Source: Rhizophlyctis rosea (taxonomy: Eukaryota; Chytridiomycota; Chytridiomycetes; Rhizophlyctidales; Rhizophlyctidaceae). Taken from it: 55,831 nt of DNA. Positions within the stretch are counted from its first letter, which is position 1, and each line of letters starts with the position of its first letter. Both the position numbers and the translations under genes were made by a program. The notes under the pieces are model-generated. The model was not told the DNA's origin, did no database searches, and saw nothing but the letters and a program-made list of their open reading frames with translations. The stretch is taken from assembly GCA_027596075.1 (NCBI GenBank), contig JADGJC010000275.1, forward strand, positions 1 through 55,831. Reading direction: 5' to 3'. This document shows positions 23,739-36,400 of the stretch, piece after piece.

Positions 23739-25440
23739 TTACAAAGTGGGGACAGCGTTGGCAACGAGCATCTGGAACTGAGCGTCGAACCACTTGCCGG
23801 CCTGGGGAGCACCAGAGAGGGCATCTTGACCGTAGGAGGTGGTGGGGTCACAGTAAGAGTCGAGACGGGGGGTACCGGCGGGACCAGAGACACCGTCAGA
23901 CTCTCCAGGGGGCTTGACCCAGACGAAGGCGTCAACGTTGGCAGAGGGCTCAGATTGGGGACGAGCACCGATACCGGCACCCTTGACGTTACACCAAGAA
24001 CCCCAGTCGTAACGGATAGTGTCAACAGCGTTACGGGAGGTGTCGTGGAGCCAGTTGTTGGGGAGACCACCAGCAGCGAGCTTGGCACCGAATTGAGAGA
24101 TGAAGGTCTTCTCGTCAATGCAGGGGTTGTAGTCGTACATGCTGTTTTGGAGAGGGCACTTTTGCTTGGCGGGGCAGGCACCCTTACCGTCCCAGACGGA
24201 GTAGTTGGCGGTGTTGGAGGCGAAACCACGGATGGTGGCGGAGGAGTTGATGGCCTTGGCGGCTTGGAGGACTTGAGAGAAGACGGGGACCATCTTGGTT
24301 TGGTTGTCGGGCCAGCCGAGCCAGCCACCGTGGGCAGAGTCGAGGTAGAGGTAGGTGTTGGGGATGGCGGAGAGCTTGGCGATGGCGTAGGCGACACCGG
24401 CCATGTAGTCGGTTTGGGATTGGGAGTCGCAAGCTTGTTGGCCAAGGTTGGTGGCGATGTTGGGGAGTGAGTCGGGCTCGATGACGAGGACGAGACGGAT
24501 GTTGGAGGGGCGGGCGGAGAACTTGGCGACGATAGGGTCGATGTACTTGGTCTTGTAGGTGGTAATGTCCCCCTTGGCGAGCTCACCGTTGGAGGCGAAG
24601 GCGTGACAGTCACGGCCGGGAAGATCGTAGATGACGAACTCAGAGATGATGGGCTTGCCGCCAGCTTGGTCAGCAGCGGCTTGGAGGTGACCGTCAATGT
24701 CGTCAATGGCTGAGATGGTGTCCAACCAGACGTAGGAGGGCATGCGGGAGACCTTGTCGGCGGCAGCCTTGTAGGTAGCGTCGCTGGAGGCGGCGATGGA
24801 GTCTTGGACCTCGGCGTAGTAGCGGGTGTTGACGTAGCGGGGCATGCCAGCGTAGGGGTTGCCGGAGACAGAGCTGCCGCCAGTGGCGGGGTAAGCGGTG
24901 AGGCCACCAGGGGTGCTGGTGGTGGAGGGAGTAGAGGAGGAGGTGGTGGAGGTGCGGGTGGTGGTGGTGGTGGTGGGGCGAGTGGTGGTGGTGGTGCGGG
25001 TGGTGGTGGAAGTGGGGCCAGAACCACCAGAGCTAACGGTGACGGTCACGGTTTGGGCGGGGACAGTGACGGTCTGGACGGAAGTGGAGGTGGAGGTGAT
25101 GGTGACGGGGTTGCAGGTACCGCTACCACCCTGGGAGGTGGTGGAGGTACGGGTGGTGGTGGTGGTGGTGGTGGGGGAGGAAGACCCGGGCAAACATTGG
25201 GAGTAGCTAAAGATTCAATTGACAGCAATCAGTAAACAAATCCCAGCGAGATTCATTCCTCCAAATACCAAAATGTCAGCGACCCGATACTCACTAGTCG
25301 TTAGAGTACTTGCAAGTGTATCCGGAAGGGCATGTGGTGTCACCAGAGAAACCCTTACCACCGCACTGACCGTAGGCAGTGTTGGCGGTGGCGGAAGCAG
25401 CGAGGGAGAGGGCACCGAGAACGGCAAGAGTGGTCTTCAT
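23739..25440 (-). CDS. Secreted GH6 cellobiohydrolase (cellobiohydrolase II type) with N-terminal CBM1
   Basis: Two exons, 25440-25295 and 25206-23739, encode 537 aa. The protein begins with a signal peptide (MKTTLAVLGALSLAASATA). A family 1 cellulose-binding module follows (about 22-55: YGQCGGKGFSGDTTC, PSGYTCKYSNDYYSQCLPG), with its cysteines in place. A long Ser/Thr-rich linker with TTTTT runs (about 57-150) leads to a GH6 catalytic domain. Family motifs are YDLPGRDCHAFASNGE (Asp248), VIEPDSLPN (Asp294, the expected acid), YLDSAHGGWLGWPDN and DAFVWVKPPGESDG. The two aspartates are 46 residues apart, the spacing I recall for Trichoderma Cel6A (175 and 221). Disulphide cysteines in GRDC/QQAC and GSWC/DSYC are kept. 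GH6 exo-enzymes release cellobiose from non-reducing cellulose ends. Codons are strongly C-biased, suggesting high expression. A TATA box lies about 110 nt upstream. Confidence 0.97.
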
Positions 25441-25550
25441 CTTTGATGTTTGCGAGGGAGAGGTGGGGTAAAACCTGGTATTGGTATGGAATGGGAAGAG
25501 TCGACCTGCGAGCTGGGGAAAAATCCGTATGGGGGGAGACAGGAAGAGAC

Positions 25551-25558
25551 TATTTATA
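25551..25558 (-). promoter_or_regulatory. TATA box of the GH6 gene
   Basis: The minus strand reads TATAAATA about 110 nt upstream of the GH6 ATG. Position and sequence fit a core promoter TATA element. A C-run and AT-rich sequence lie further upstream. Confidence 0.6.
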
Positions 25559-28500
25559 TCGCTTCACTTCCCAACGAAGCTTCCCAGTTGGTCCACAACA
25601 AGATTCGATGATGGACACAGCCAAGGTCAAAAGTGGTGGAATTGTGGAGATTTCGTCACCGCACCAGAATTCTTTCTCCCCCCCCCCCAGACCAAATTCC
25701 CCCGCTTGTGATAGGTCAAAGTATGAAAAGTGCACAGCACAGACTTGCGGGGGTGGGTTGCGCGTGGCCGTGAAGGTTTTGCGCTAAATGAGCCACCACG
25801 CGAGGAGGGGTAGCTGATCACTTACTCCGTGTGGGGCAATGAACACCTGTTGGATGGTTTTGGGTTTGGACATTGTAATGGGTGGTCGTACACATGCTTC
25901 TCATGCAGAAACTGCATTGCTTGTTTTGTTCTTGGGTCCTTTCCTCTCTTGGCGTTCCCCGTCTTTTGGATCTTGGGACGCGCGGTTCTAAGCAAACCAC
26001 GGTCCACAAGCTTTTTCCAAACCACGAACTTTTTGCACTCACCTGATACGGCAGCGGCACACCCCGCGGGCCAATCTGAACAACAAAGTGTATACACAGA
26101 CTCCTGGGTCCTGGCAGTCTGGGTCGTAGATCGTCGGAAGCCCCCATCGAGTGGTTGGTCTTTTCCTCTTCCCAACGGGGTGACCCATTGCCCACCACCC
26201 AAGAGCCAGGATCCATCATGAGCCGCACGACAGAAACTCGGGGGTAACAATCAGTTGTAATCAATCACCTGTCTACTTTCCGACATTACCCATGGAATCG
26301 TCACACGAACCTTCTCAATGTGGTGCTCGGTAACACGAAAATGAGTGTCGCTCCTGACCCCGAACCTTCCAATTTTACAATGTCTACATACCCATGCCAC
26401 ATGCTTCTTTGCAGTGGCTTCTCATTTCCAATATAGACGAGAGTACAGTCTACTCAGTGCTACACAGCCTCCGACTGGCCAAGATCACCTCCGCCGCCCC
26501 ACATTTGGATGTGTCTGCCACGCTCCAAAAGGAAGTTTAGGCCATCTCCGTGTTCTTGTCCCCAACTCCTTCAATGAGTCTGCGGATCATTCTGTCATAC
26601 TTGTCATGCCAACGCGTTGTGTTCAGGATGTTCCTGTGTGTTACATTCCCGAAAGAAGAAGCATTCGACGATGCGGGGTGGCTCTTTCGCTGATTCCGGG
26701 TAGTCGTTCCTATTGTACTATATGGACACACGGCTCATTCTACCGGAAACACGCGTTTCGGGTGCGGGCCAACGTTTCCTTTTTTGACAGGTGAAGCCTG
26801 AGATTTGGGTGTGACAGGTTACACGCATAGATTTTGGAGCCGTTCTTGTTCTGGGTAGTATCTGTGCCACAGCTGATTCGGGATTGTGTTCAACCACTCC
26901 GACGGCCCTCCGCCGTGATGGCATTTTGCTTGTCACCTTCGTGCTTTTCGCTTGGCATTGCACCTATGCAGTTACGTAACGCATTGCATAACATATAGGG
27001 ACTCAACGGCCTTCAAGCTGCCTTCAAGCAAAGGATGTTATTTTGGGATTCCCTTGAGAAGTTTGGTTCGCCACCGAACCCAAATCGTCCAACTTCCTCC
27101 TCGAAAATTGACGAACAAAATAGGCGGTGGCAGCAGATCCTGCACGGAGGAGCAGCCGATGCGCGGAACTCTATCAAGCCTTTCATATAATGCGAATTGG
27201 ATGTGGGAAGGTCATCAAATGAAGGTCACAAGCAATTGGGAGCGTCTGTGCGTCGCTATGTGGGGTACATACTGTATGTATGATGCATTTTGCAATAAAT
27301 GACATCAGTACCCGCTTCGCCCACGCACGGCGATTGAATGGACACTATCCTGTGCCTGGCAGAGGGTAGCCCTGTCTTTGCCGACCACCCAAATGAGCTT
27401 GAGAGATATGACCATTTTGAAGCCCTTGCTTGCTCCCTCTTACAAAAGGATGGGCAACTTTCCGTCAAACATCAGCTCTCCACCATATCACAATTGATTC
27501 GCCTCTGGTGGCATTGTTGTAGGGTACGTAAAATGCCGTTGCTTCGAGTCGCAACGTGTCAATCAATGTGTGCCGGGGTTCCGTCACAGCCTTTTGTTTA
27601 CAAACATTTCATTGCTGCGCCTCCCGACTCGACAAGCTTATACCGGTATTGGACTTGACTGACTTGTCATCGGATATTGAGTCCACATCTTTGCAAAGAT
27701 ATGGATAGGGCGACACGGCGCACCGTCACATTGTGGTTGAGAAGCGGATGCGGCATTGGTTCCGTTATCAACTCGTTGACTGCTAAATTCGCAGCAGTCC
27801 TATGTATTTCAACCCATCCGCGGTGGGCACAGATGCAAGTATTACTGAACGAGGTCGACAACCGTCCTACTACAAAGACGTAGGGACAAAAGAAAAGCCA
27901 GTGGGATTCTCCGACTAGGTACCGCCCACATTCTTATCATATTCCGGAGCGATTGATATGCGGGATGGAGCATAGGTTTGCCCGAGCAAGCGCCCCACTT
28001 ACGGCCCATGTTGTCATCGCGCTGTTTGATTGATTGCAAGTTCGAATACTCAAGAAAATGGTCAAAAATAAAAGCCAGATGCGATTATGTCTGATGGGAC
28101 CGAAGGCCACTATCACTCTTCGAGTCCTTGCAAGGGAATACATTGGCCACAAAATGGATATGAGTATCATGCATCAGGTATGCGACTGAAGCTGGTCTAG
28201 ATTTGGCGCCGAGTGATCTGACTATGCTTCTTCCCAAATTTGCCACTTCCGGCATCCGGCATAATGCATTACACTCATTCGCTTCGAAAGTATGTAATAA
28301 GCGTCATCCTCCGTCTGGACCTTTCGGATTTTTTTTCCTTGCCTGCATTCCGTCAAAAGGCCGGTGTCTTGCGGTCATCAATATGGCAACAGAGGTGAAC
28401 TTTGGCGATAGTCGAGAAGAACGTGGATGATTGAAAGTATTGCTCTCCCCTTCACTCGTTCGAAATCTCACGTTGGCGCTTCCACTTTTAGTTGTACCGC

Positions 28501-31285
28501 TGATCCACGGAAAAAGAACCTTCGACTGCGGGGACCCATATGCGCCCACACCAATCAACACCCACGTGCTTTGGGCACACCTTCAGCCTCATACGGGATT
28601 GAGAGAATGCGGGAAGCAGATCACAGCATGAGAATGTACTCTAGAGATGAAAATTACCCCATAGTGCCACTGCAATGAATATCTCAACGCAGCGGCACAA
28701 TATGGAGTGTCCACTTGTCACTGTATTCCCTCTTCTCTGTTGTCGATGCTGTGTTGGCTTTTTCTTTGACCGGTGGTCACCAGTTTTCTGATCATCTTGT
28801 ATCAGTCGGCCAAAAGCAACTCACTATCGAATCCACTGGTCCAGAATTTGTAATGATTCTTTCATTTCACCAAGGACAAGCAGAAGTATTGAACCCTTCG
28901 CATATCATCCTTGACTCATCACGTTCCTCAAATCATTTTCACGCCCATTTTTGCATGTGTGTACTTCAACACCAGATACGCCAAAAGAAACGTCCAAGTC
29001 TGAAATATTTAATCATACCTCGATCAACATACGCCGCGGGCATGAACGATTGCCAGATGAATCATGCAGTTGACAGCGGTTGTCTCGCATGGCCCGAGAT
29101 CCCGTTTTCTATTTAAAGACTTGCATACTGGGGATGTTGCTTGTCCAGGGATCAAATTACTACAGCTGGCAACATGTGTTGGAGCGGGGTGTGCCAAAAA
29201 GCACTCGTCGTTCTGTCCGCAATTATACCCTTCATCATCTGTTCCTTTTCATCGCCTTGAATCCGATATCACCCATCAAAGCCTGTTCATACTGCTCTGG
29301 CATAGATCTACTACATCAGTCGCGCACGCCAGATGGAATTGACAATTCATAGGCGCATCGTCAAATGCGCCAAACTTTCAAATTTGAAAATCCTGAAGCA
29401 TCTGGCCCCGCAACGTCATGGAAATGTGAAAGATGGATGAGTAAGCATTGGGATACGGGTTATGTCTTCCGCAAAGACTCGACACAAGCACTCAAGGCAC
29501 AGGAAAAAAAGAGGTAGGCATGTCTGAAGCTAAGCAAGTGAGAAACACTGTGAAAGAGTTCATTCGGTACTTTACGCACTCTTGTGGCAGCTCATGGTGT
29601 TATGTTGGACCGGGCAACCGAAATTTGGGTGACTCCATATGTCACCCGTCGTATCGTATTTAGGGTAAATGTTTCCAATCTTTCTTTTACATGCGACGCC
29701 GGTATTGGCACGGATAAGTTGGGATCCTTACCTGATGGTAACGTCAACCTCTCAATTGATGCATCACATGGATGTGTGGTTAAAGATTGTGCGAGTTCGA
29801 CGTCAGAGAAAAGGAGTGATTTCGTTGATTCTTCATCCAGCCACTGCAAACACTTGCCCGGCGCACAAGTGGCCGTCGAAGCTCAGAATGCTCTAATAAA
29901 CCTGCGGCATAGAGATTGCCTTGCCAATGGAAAAGGCGTGGAGATAAAAAGCGGTTGTCTCAAGAATGGGTTGAGCCCCATTGGGCGCACACGTAGAGTT
30001 GGCTTGACATTTCTTTACAGATAAGCTGTGGCAAGAAACACTCCACCTCTGTGAGCCCTTCTGACGAGTATTTTTTTTTTGCTATGTGAAGCCCATGCAC
30101 TAACCCCGGATCCGAAGCACCTTCAACCCTTTTGGTACACCCTTTGAGAAGTTTGGAAAGAGTGATCTGTGTGCAGCATTGCCAAGGACCTGCAAGGAGG
30201 TAACACTGCAGACCGATCCACTCCATTCTTGTGCTCGCCCACTTCCTTTTTCTCGTTTCTTGGTGCTAGTGATTGCCCCGTACATTCCCTCATTTTCCAC
30301 TCCCAGCTGTTTAGATTTCAACTATAGTATCAACCTGTCCACGCTCAAGCTGTCTCTCAATCAGCCGCATTTGATAGTCACTGCCAGGCATTGGTTGCAT
30401 TGAATGATTGAATGGCAGCAACGGGACTGGTCAAAATATGTGATAAAGCTGATAGACTTGATAGCGAAGATCAAGGAATATGACATCAGAAGATAACAGA
30501 AATAGGGAACCAAAACAGTTGCCTGCAGGTGGATCTTGGGATCCTTCGAGTGTTACACCTGACCCAGTCAAAGTCCCATCGGCATGTACTTCCAAAGATG
30601 ACTGCAATCTAAACGCTCACAGCCCACTCCACGCACAGTGTGTTTAAGTCCTGAGTGTAATGCCAGGTACGTAGAAGAGTCCTCTTGGGTTATTGAGGAT
30701 TCAATGCTTGACTCCGGATTATTGGGCGGTCACATTTGGAAAAGACAACCTGATCCGACGCACCATAAAACGCCTGGGGAGTACAATGTAGAAAGTACCG
30801 CCAATATGAATTTTGGTCGTGCGGTGAGAAGGCATCTTTTTATGCCTTATGTGCTTAGTGTGCTGCTCAGGAACAGGCAGATTTTCATTTGAATGGGGTT
30901 TACCTTGGAGACTTGACTGCCATGCTGATTGGATAATGTAATTGCATGATAAAAAGGTGATGAACAGAAGGATGAAAGGCATCACTGGAGGATGGCGAAT
31001 GCATCCATTTCCTGAATCCCTTGACGTCAGAGTGGTCTTGGCCGATGAGAAGGTGAGAAGACCGAGAGGTATGCCATGGGAGGCGAAGCACGTCGCGTTA
31101 CGTAATTGACCAGCTCACGTGAGATAGTTATTTTCAGTTATTTTCGTGGCAAAGGCTTGTGTGACCACCCGATAACAGCGCAAACCTTGATATCTTGAAG
31201 CAATATCCCACTAGGTTCACACAGTTTGCTGTTATTCACACGCTTTTCCCACTCTGCCGTGGTAAACACCAATACCTACAAGCAA
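25559..31285. other. Long gene-poor stretch (5.7 kb)
   Basis: This lies upstream of both the GH6 gene (-) and the recombinase-like gene (+). All open frames are shorter than about 150 codons and overlap others on the opposite strand. They lack the codon bias of the recognised genes and resemble no family I know. Two frames at 25818-26264 (-) and 29584-30024 (+) are the longest but uninformative. I found no tRNA, rRNA or clear transposon end. It may be decayed repeat sequence plus two promoters. Confidence 0.45.
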
Positions 31286-33472
31286 ATGGCAGAAAGTGAA
31301 ACTCTCCCCAACATCGAACTGGAGGGAACCAATGGTGGAGAAGGCAGCAGCAACCTGGAAGGGACTGCTTTGCTTCAAAGGCAGCGAGAACACAAGCAAC
31401 GAGAGAGAGCACATTCGGATAGGACACACAGAAATACCCTCACTTGGCTCAATAAGTTTGATGAATATCGGAAGCGAGTATCAATAATGACCCCACATGG
31501 ATATGCAGTGACAGGGTGATATCATTGTGGGACCAACACTCATCCCAACCTTCCTTGCCCCTCATCACAGACAAATAAACCTCAAAAACCCCCTCGAATC
31601 CCTCCCCCGCTCCCTCCTCTTCACCCACCTCAACCAATTCTTCCAAACCCTAAAACAAAACGACGGCACAGACTACAAACGCGCATCCCTCCGAAACTGC
31701 CACGCTGCTCTCGCACGATACCTAAAAGAACGTCACCCCGACCAAATAGACATCACCGACCAGAAAAACCGTACACCAAAAGATGTCGCCACGCTTCTTA
31801 AAATCATCGAGGATAAGGCTAAGAATCTCCCCGTCGAAGTACTTGATGAAGACGGCGAGCCGGCGGGTCCCTTAACGGATACGGAGGTGGAGATGTTGTT
31901 CAACTCCCCCGCGTTGTCGAAGGAGACGCCAGATGGGTTGCAGAATAGGATTATGATGTATTTGGCGGGGTTGTTTAGGTTGAATGGGCAGGGGCATAAG
32001 GATTTGGTTGTTTGGAGGTTTGAACTGAGGAAGGATGATAATGGGTACGAGTATTTTTTGTATCATTTTCCGCCGGGCAAGAAAGGTGGGTTTTGTGTGA
32101 AGGGTGTGGGTGTTGTTGGGGGGGGGGGGGGGGGGTGGGGTGGGGATGGGAGCTTAGCATAAATAGCAAGTTTGGAAATGTTTTATGTAAATATCAACCN
32201 NNNNNNNNNTTGTGTTCTTTGGGTTGTCGTTTTTTTTTGTCTGGGGGGGGGGGGGTGGGGGTTGGTTGGTGTTGTGGTGGTGGGGTTGGGGGGGGGGGGG
32301 GGGGGTGGGGGGCCGGCGCTTGGGGGGCATGGGATTAGGTGTGAAGATTGAGTATGAAAATGAGTTTGAGGTAAGGATGCTGTGGAGGTGTGGGAATAGG
32401 AATGAATGAAGTGGTTGATGGTGGGGGGCATAGGATTCGGTGTGAAGAAGTTTGAGAATGGGGTAGAGGAAGGGGGTGGGGATGGTTTGGGCGGTCTTGG
32501 CGCAGTTATGGGAACACGAAAACAGCATTTTGTTTCCATCTCAAAATTAAAAGCCCCCTCTCCACCTCCACACCCACAGCAACGCCCCCAAAACCCCTCC
32601 AAAACCTCATCCCCCCCGACGAATACGACCCAACACCCCACCTAACCCCCGTCCGCGACCTAAAAAAATACCTCGCCAAACGCCCCTTCGGCTCCGACGT
32701 CGACCCTTCCCTCCACCTCCGTCACCGCACATTCAGCGCGGGGTACGTCCCCGACAACGATTGCTGGTACTTTGCGCAAGCGGCGGGGGTGAATAGTCTG
32801 AGTGCGAGGTTGAAGAAGATTTGTAGTGCGCCGACGGTGGGGTTGAAGGTTGAGAGGTTGGCGCAGTTGAAGGTTCGGACGGGGGCGGTGGGGGTGGCGA
32901 GGGAGAGGGGGTTGGGTGGGCCGAGTGGTGGTGCTGCGGGAGGGGAAGGGACGGTGCTACCGCCTTTGGGGGTTGGGTTTCCGAGTGGGGGGAGTAAGGT
33001 GCCGCCTGGTGGGGTAATGAGGAGTGGGAAAGTGAGGCAGGTGCCGATTGCGCCTAATCCTGCTGGTGTCCCCGTATCGGCGTCCACTGCTCCAGCACCA
33101 ACAACTACTTCAACACCACTCAACACCTCAACACCCACATCCCCACCGACACTACCCACCCGCCCCACAACCTTCACACCCCTCCCACTCGACGTCTCCT
33201 TCCTCTACTCCAGCGGGGGATCGGTATCGCCTGATATTTCTTTCTCCTCATCTTCTGATCCGAGCGGCTCGTCTCGGAAGAGGACGAGAACGCAGGAAGG
33301 GAGTGGTGATGGTGGGGGAGGCGGAGAGGAAACCCGACCACCGAAGCAGAAGAAAAGCGACGTGACGTTGAAGATTGGCGGGATGCTTGGAGATGAGAAT
33401 TTGGGGACGTTGTTGGAGACTGTTATTAGGGCTAGTAGGAATGCTGGGGCTAGTGTTAATATTGAGATTTGA
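31286..33472 (+). CDS. Crypton-type tyrosine-recombinase-derived (DUF3504-like) protein
   Basis: Proposed exons: 31286-31515, 31571-32085, 32580-33472. They total 1638 nt and encode 545 aa, with all phases matching. An N-terminal helical segment (TLTWLNKFDEYRKR, LLFTHLNQFFQTLKQNDGTD, ALARYLKERHP) resembles the core-binding part of Crypton recombinases and their exapted relatives (QRICH1, ZMYM, KIAA1958). It is followed by the diagnostic catalytic-domain block: PLTDTEVEMLFNSPALSKET, NRIMMYLAGLFRLNGQGHKD and LYHFPPGKK. Exon 3 adds DNDCWYFAQAAGVNSLSARL, then a long Pro/Ser/Thr/Gly-rich region and a basic SSRKRTRT and PPKQKKSD stretch. In related recombinases an LRG-type arginine precedes the E/G-H motif. 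Here it reads LNG, and no H-x-x-R box is evident. That suggests a catalytically dead, domesticated protein (inference). Intron 2 contains G tracts and an N gap, so its length is uncertain. Confidence 0.65.
32118..32323. repeat. Poly-G / G-rich tracts around assembly gap
   Basis: Runs of 10 to about 19 G, broken only by single T residues, occur on both sides of the 10-N gap, inside intron 2 of the recombinase-like gene. The G tracts match the GGG-loop pattern of G-quadruplex-forming DNA and probably caused the gap. Confidence 0.85.
32200..32209. other. Assembly gap (10 N)
   Basis: Ten N separate two G-rich tracts within an intron. The true length is unknown. Confidence 0.95.
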
Positions 33473-36400
33473 GGTTGAATGTGTGATGGAGGGGAGACGT
33501 TTGGTTGGATGTGAGTTGGGTGGCATTGTGTATATGATTTGTGGAACCATGCTTCTAATGTACATGTGAATTGTAAGATTCTATCCTCGGTGGATTGAAG
33601 CTCCCCTCTGTCTTTGTAGGGGCTGGGGACCCTCCATCTCCCCCTTCATAAGGGTAGGATGGGCGACATTAGAGCTCGGAGTTGAAAGTTGATGTCGTTG
33701 GTGGCTCTACTGTATCCCAATGAAGGGACTCGTGGCCGTCACCCGCTTCGTCCGGGATTTCTTACTTGATGAGTCTTGAATGCGAAAGCGGCGGCAGCCG
33801 ATCTGCAAGATGATAAGCGGTATAACTGACACCAAAACTTGAAAAACCAACAAATCGCCGGACGCCCAAGTCCCAGAGCCCCGATGCGTAACGCCGAATC
33901 ACAAGAAGGATTGCGGCAGGTTTATGATAAAACCCTAATGCTCTGCGCGAAAACCCTGGTCCTTTGGGCGTCCTACCTTGATGATTTCCCCACCCTCCTG
34001 TGAATCCTCTCCAAAGAATGGTGGGCCAAAGGACTCCGAGCCATTCCCCCACTCCATGCCCATAATGGAGCAGTCGGGTTACACGTAGCCGGTGTCCAGT
34101 GTCTTGAAATATCTTGGCAAGTAGTACATCACGTTCGAGACCACCTGCTGAGGGACTGATGTAGGTAGGTAGTGTGCAGCAGGGAGGTGTAAACATGGTT
34201 TGTACGAGTTCACAGTCAGGGTCAGGTGTTTGTTGGCGGTTGACATGTGTGATGTCCCATTATGCCCCATGTGGCTACCGACAAACAGGTGAATGACTGG
34301 ATAACTCCTTGCGGGACGGCGGCTAGGTGAAGATCCGTGGGAATGTGTTGACGGTGGATGGAAAGTGGGGGAAAAGGGAAGGTGGTGGCGGATGGTTTGG
34401 GGTCATATTGAATGAGGTTAGCTCATTCTAGCCGGAATCAGCTGGCAAATTATCGCTTGTTACGTCCGAAGAGCCGGACAAAATCTATCAATCGCTCCAT
34501 TGGACCCACATTCACCTTTCAATGAACGTCCCATGCCCAATCTCTGTACCCGTCCCTCAGCAGTTGTATGTTCTTGACATTTCTCTCCGTACACTACACG
34601 ACGCAGTTCATCTGCTGAAACTTAAGTTCAGTGATACCAAGTCCTACATTACAAACCCTGACGGGACTAAAGCCAACCAAGGCGCGACTGTCCTGTCCTC
34701 AAGGTTCAGTAGGTTCAGGCGAAGATTACTGGTTCCCTTGTCGGAACTTTCCAAGAGCATTGAATTCTTTTTTGCGAATTTCACAGCGTTGCAAAGTTTG
34801 TAAGACATACGATGAACAGCAAATACAATGGGAGGTTGAACAAAACAGGCTGCCTGCACAGAGGCGCATATTTAATTAGACAAAAGACGACATTAAACTA
34901 AAAGCAGTATAACGAGAAGCAGAGTAAAACCTCTGAAGCATAACTGGGAAGTTTGCAGAGGCTGGTGTCGAGGACCGGAAAGGGCAATCGGACAACAAAG
35001 TTCAAGACGAGAACCATCCTTCAACATCAGATTGCAACTTCTGACGATGTCACTACGGGCTGGCATGGAGAAGGTCCATTCAATTTACCTATTTGAGACT
35101 GCAGCCATCTGAAACCATCAAACGGACCAAATCATATCCACTTATGCACAAGACCTTCGCAAAATTTTGGGGGGAGTAAATCCATTATTGTGCCCATATA
35201 AATTACACGAACGAACCTCTGTGCCCCTTCCACTGTCGTTTTTCTCCATGCGATGCCCCTTGAGCCAAGGCCGAAGACTCTACAGCAGCGTTGCGTTGCA
35301 AACAACTGACGGCGGCTTTTTGGAGTAGTCAATCTCGTCAATAACGTGCCTCTTCATTCTGTTTTTGGCTACGTGTTGTACAGGCTGCTGAGAAATCATG
35401 TTCAATCCTACCTTCGTAAAGTGGGACATGTGAGTAGATAGCAATGTCCCCATTACGAGTTGCTAAACATCCAGTTGTCGTCCCGACTACTTTTGACAAA
35501 ATACCCCTGTTCTGGGAAGTTTTGCATCAAATTATTAGGGCAGCCAATATGTAGAAGTTCAACATTTGGACAAAAAGAGAAACTTGTCTTCGAGATGCTT
35601 CACTAACTTTCACCACTTCAACCGATCGAGGGAAGCGTTCGAAAGGTGCATAAACTTGCGACTAGTCTGTCCGGTTGCTGTACGAAGCCTATTTGTATGG
35701 TCTGATATGTCATGAGACGGCGCCATATCACAGAGATGCACGTGGTGCCTGTGATCTCTAAAATCTTGAATGCCGTCCCTTCCGTGATGAATCTTACTGT
35801 AGCAGCGCTTGGTCGAAATGGGGTCGATGTGTTCTGATTCGAAATGCGGGAGTTTGAGCGACGGTTAAGAAATTGGTATCAAGGAAATATGGCACGCATA
35901 CTGGAAGAGTGGCTCCATGACTGCTCTTGCTGCTGGCACGACATGAAAAGAAGGGGAGTTTCAAATGGACTAGCCTCACCGCCCGACTGAACCTTTGCCA
36001 AGATGCATTTGCGGGGTCCAACTCTCACTTGGCATGTCCCGAGGTTCCCGAGGGACATTGTCAGTTTTGACGACGAAACGTTCATCCAAACTGGAGCATG
36101 AGGTCAACAACCAAGGATGGATTAGTGGTTCACACGTTTCGAAGTCGCAAAAACGAGATCACCTGTAGACGCTCTCATTTGGGCATTAATGAAGCGAAGG
36201 CACTTATGAACATATTGCTCTGTCGCCAACGTGAGCAGATGCCTATCGACGCTTGCAAAATGCTTGCATGACAGTTGCGGTGGTCAGCCTGGCGGATTTA
36301 TGCAAAACGGTAAATCGACTGACATCTCGCCCAGCAAAAAGCAAGGTGGAGAGAATCGTATCGCCAGCCCGCAAGGCACGATCGTTGAGCCGGTCGTCGG

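Noticed and set aside
23639..25027. 462-codon open frame and other long frames overlapping the GH6 gene
   Set aside because: They are alternative-frame and antisense shadows caused by C-biased codons. The products are Pro/Ser or Gly/Val low complexity, while the GH6 frame has clear catalytic motifs.
27535..27570. tRNA-like T-arm (TTCGAGTC flanked by complementary bases)
   Set aside because: The loop length is wrong, and no acceptor, D or anticodon arm can be built around it.
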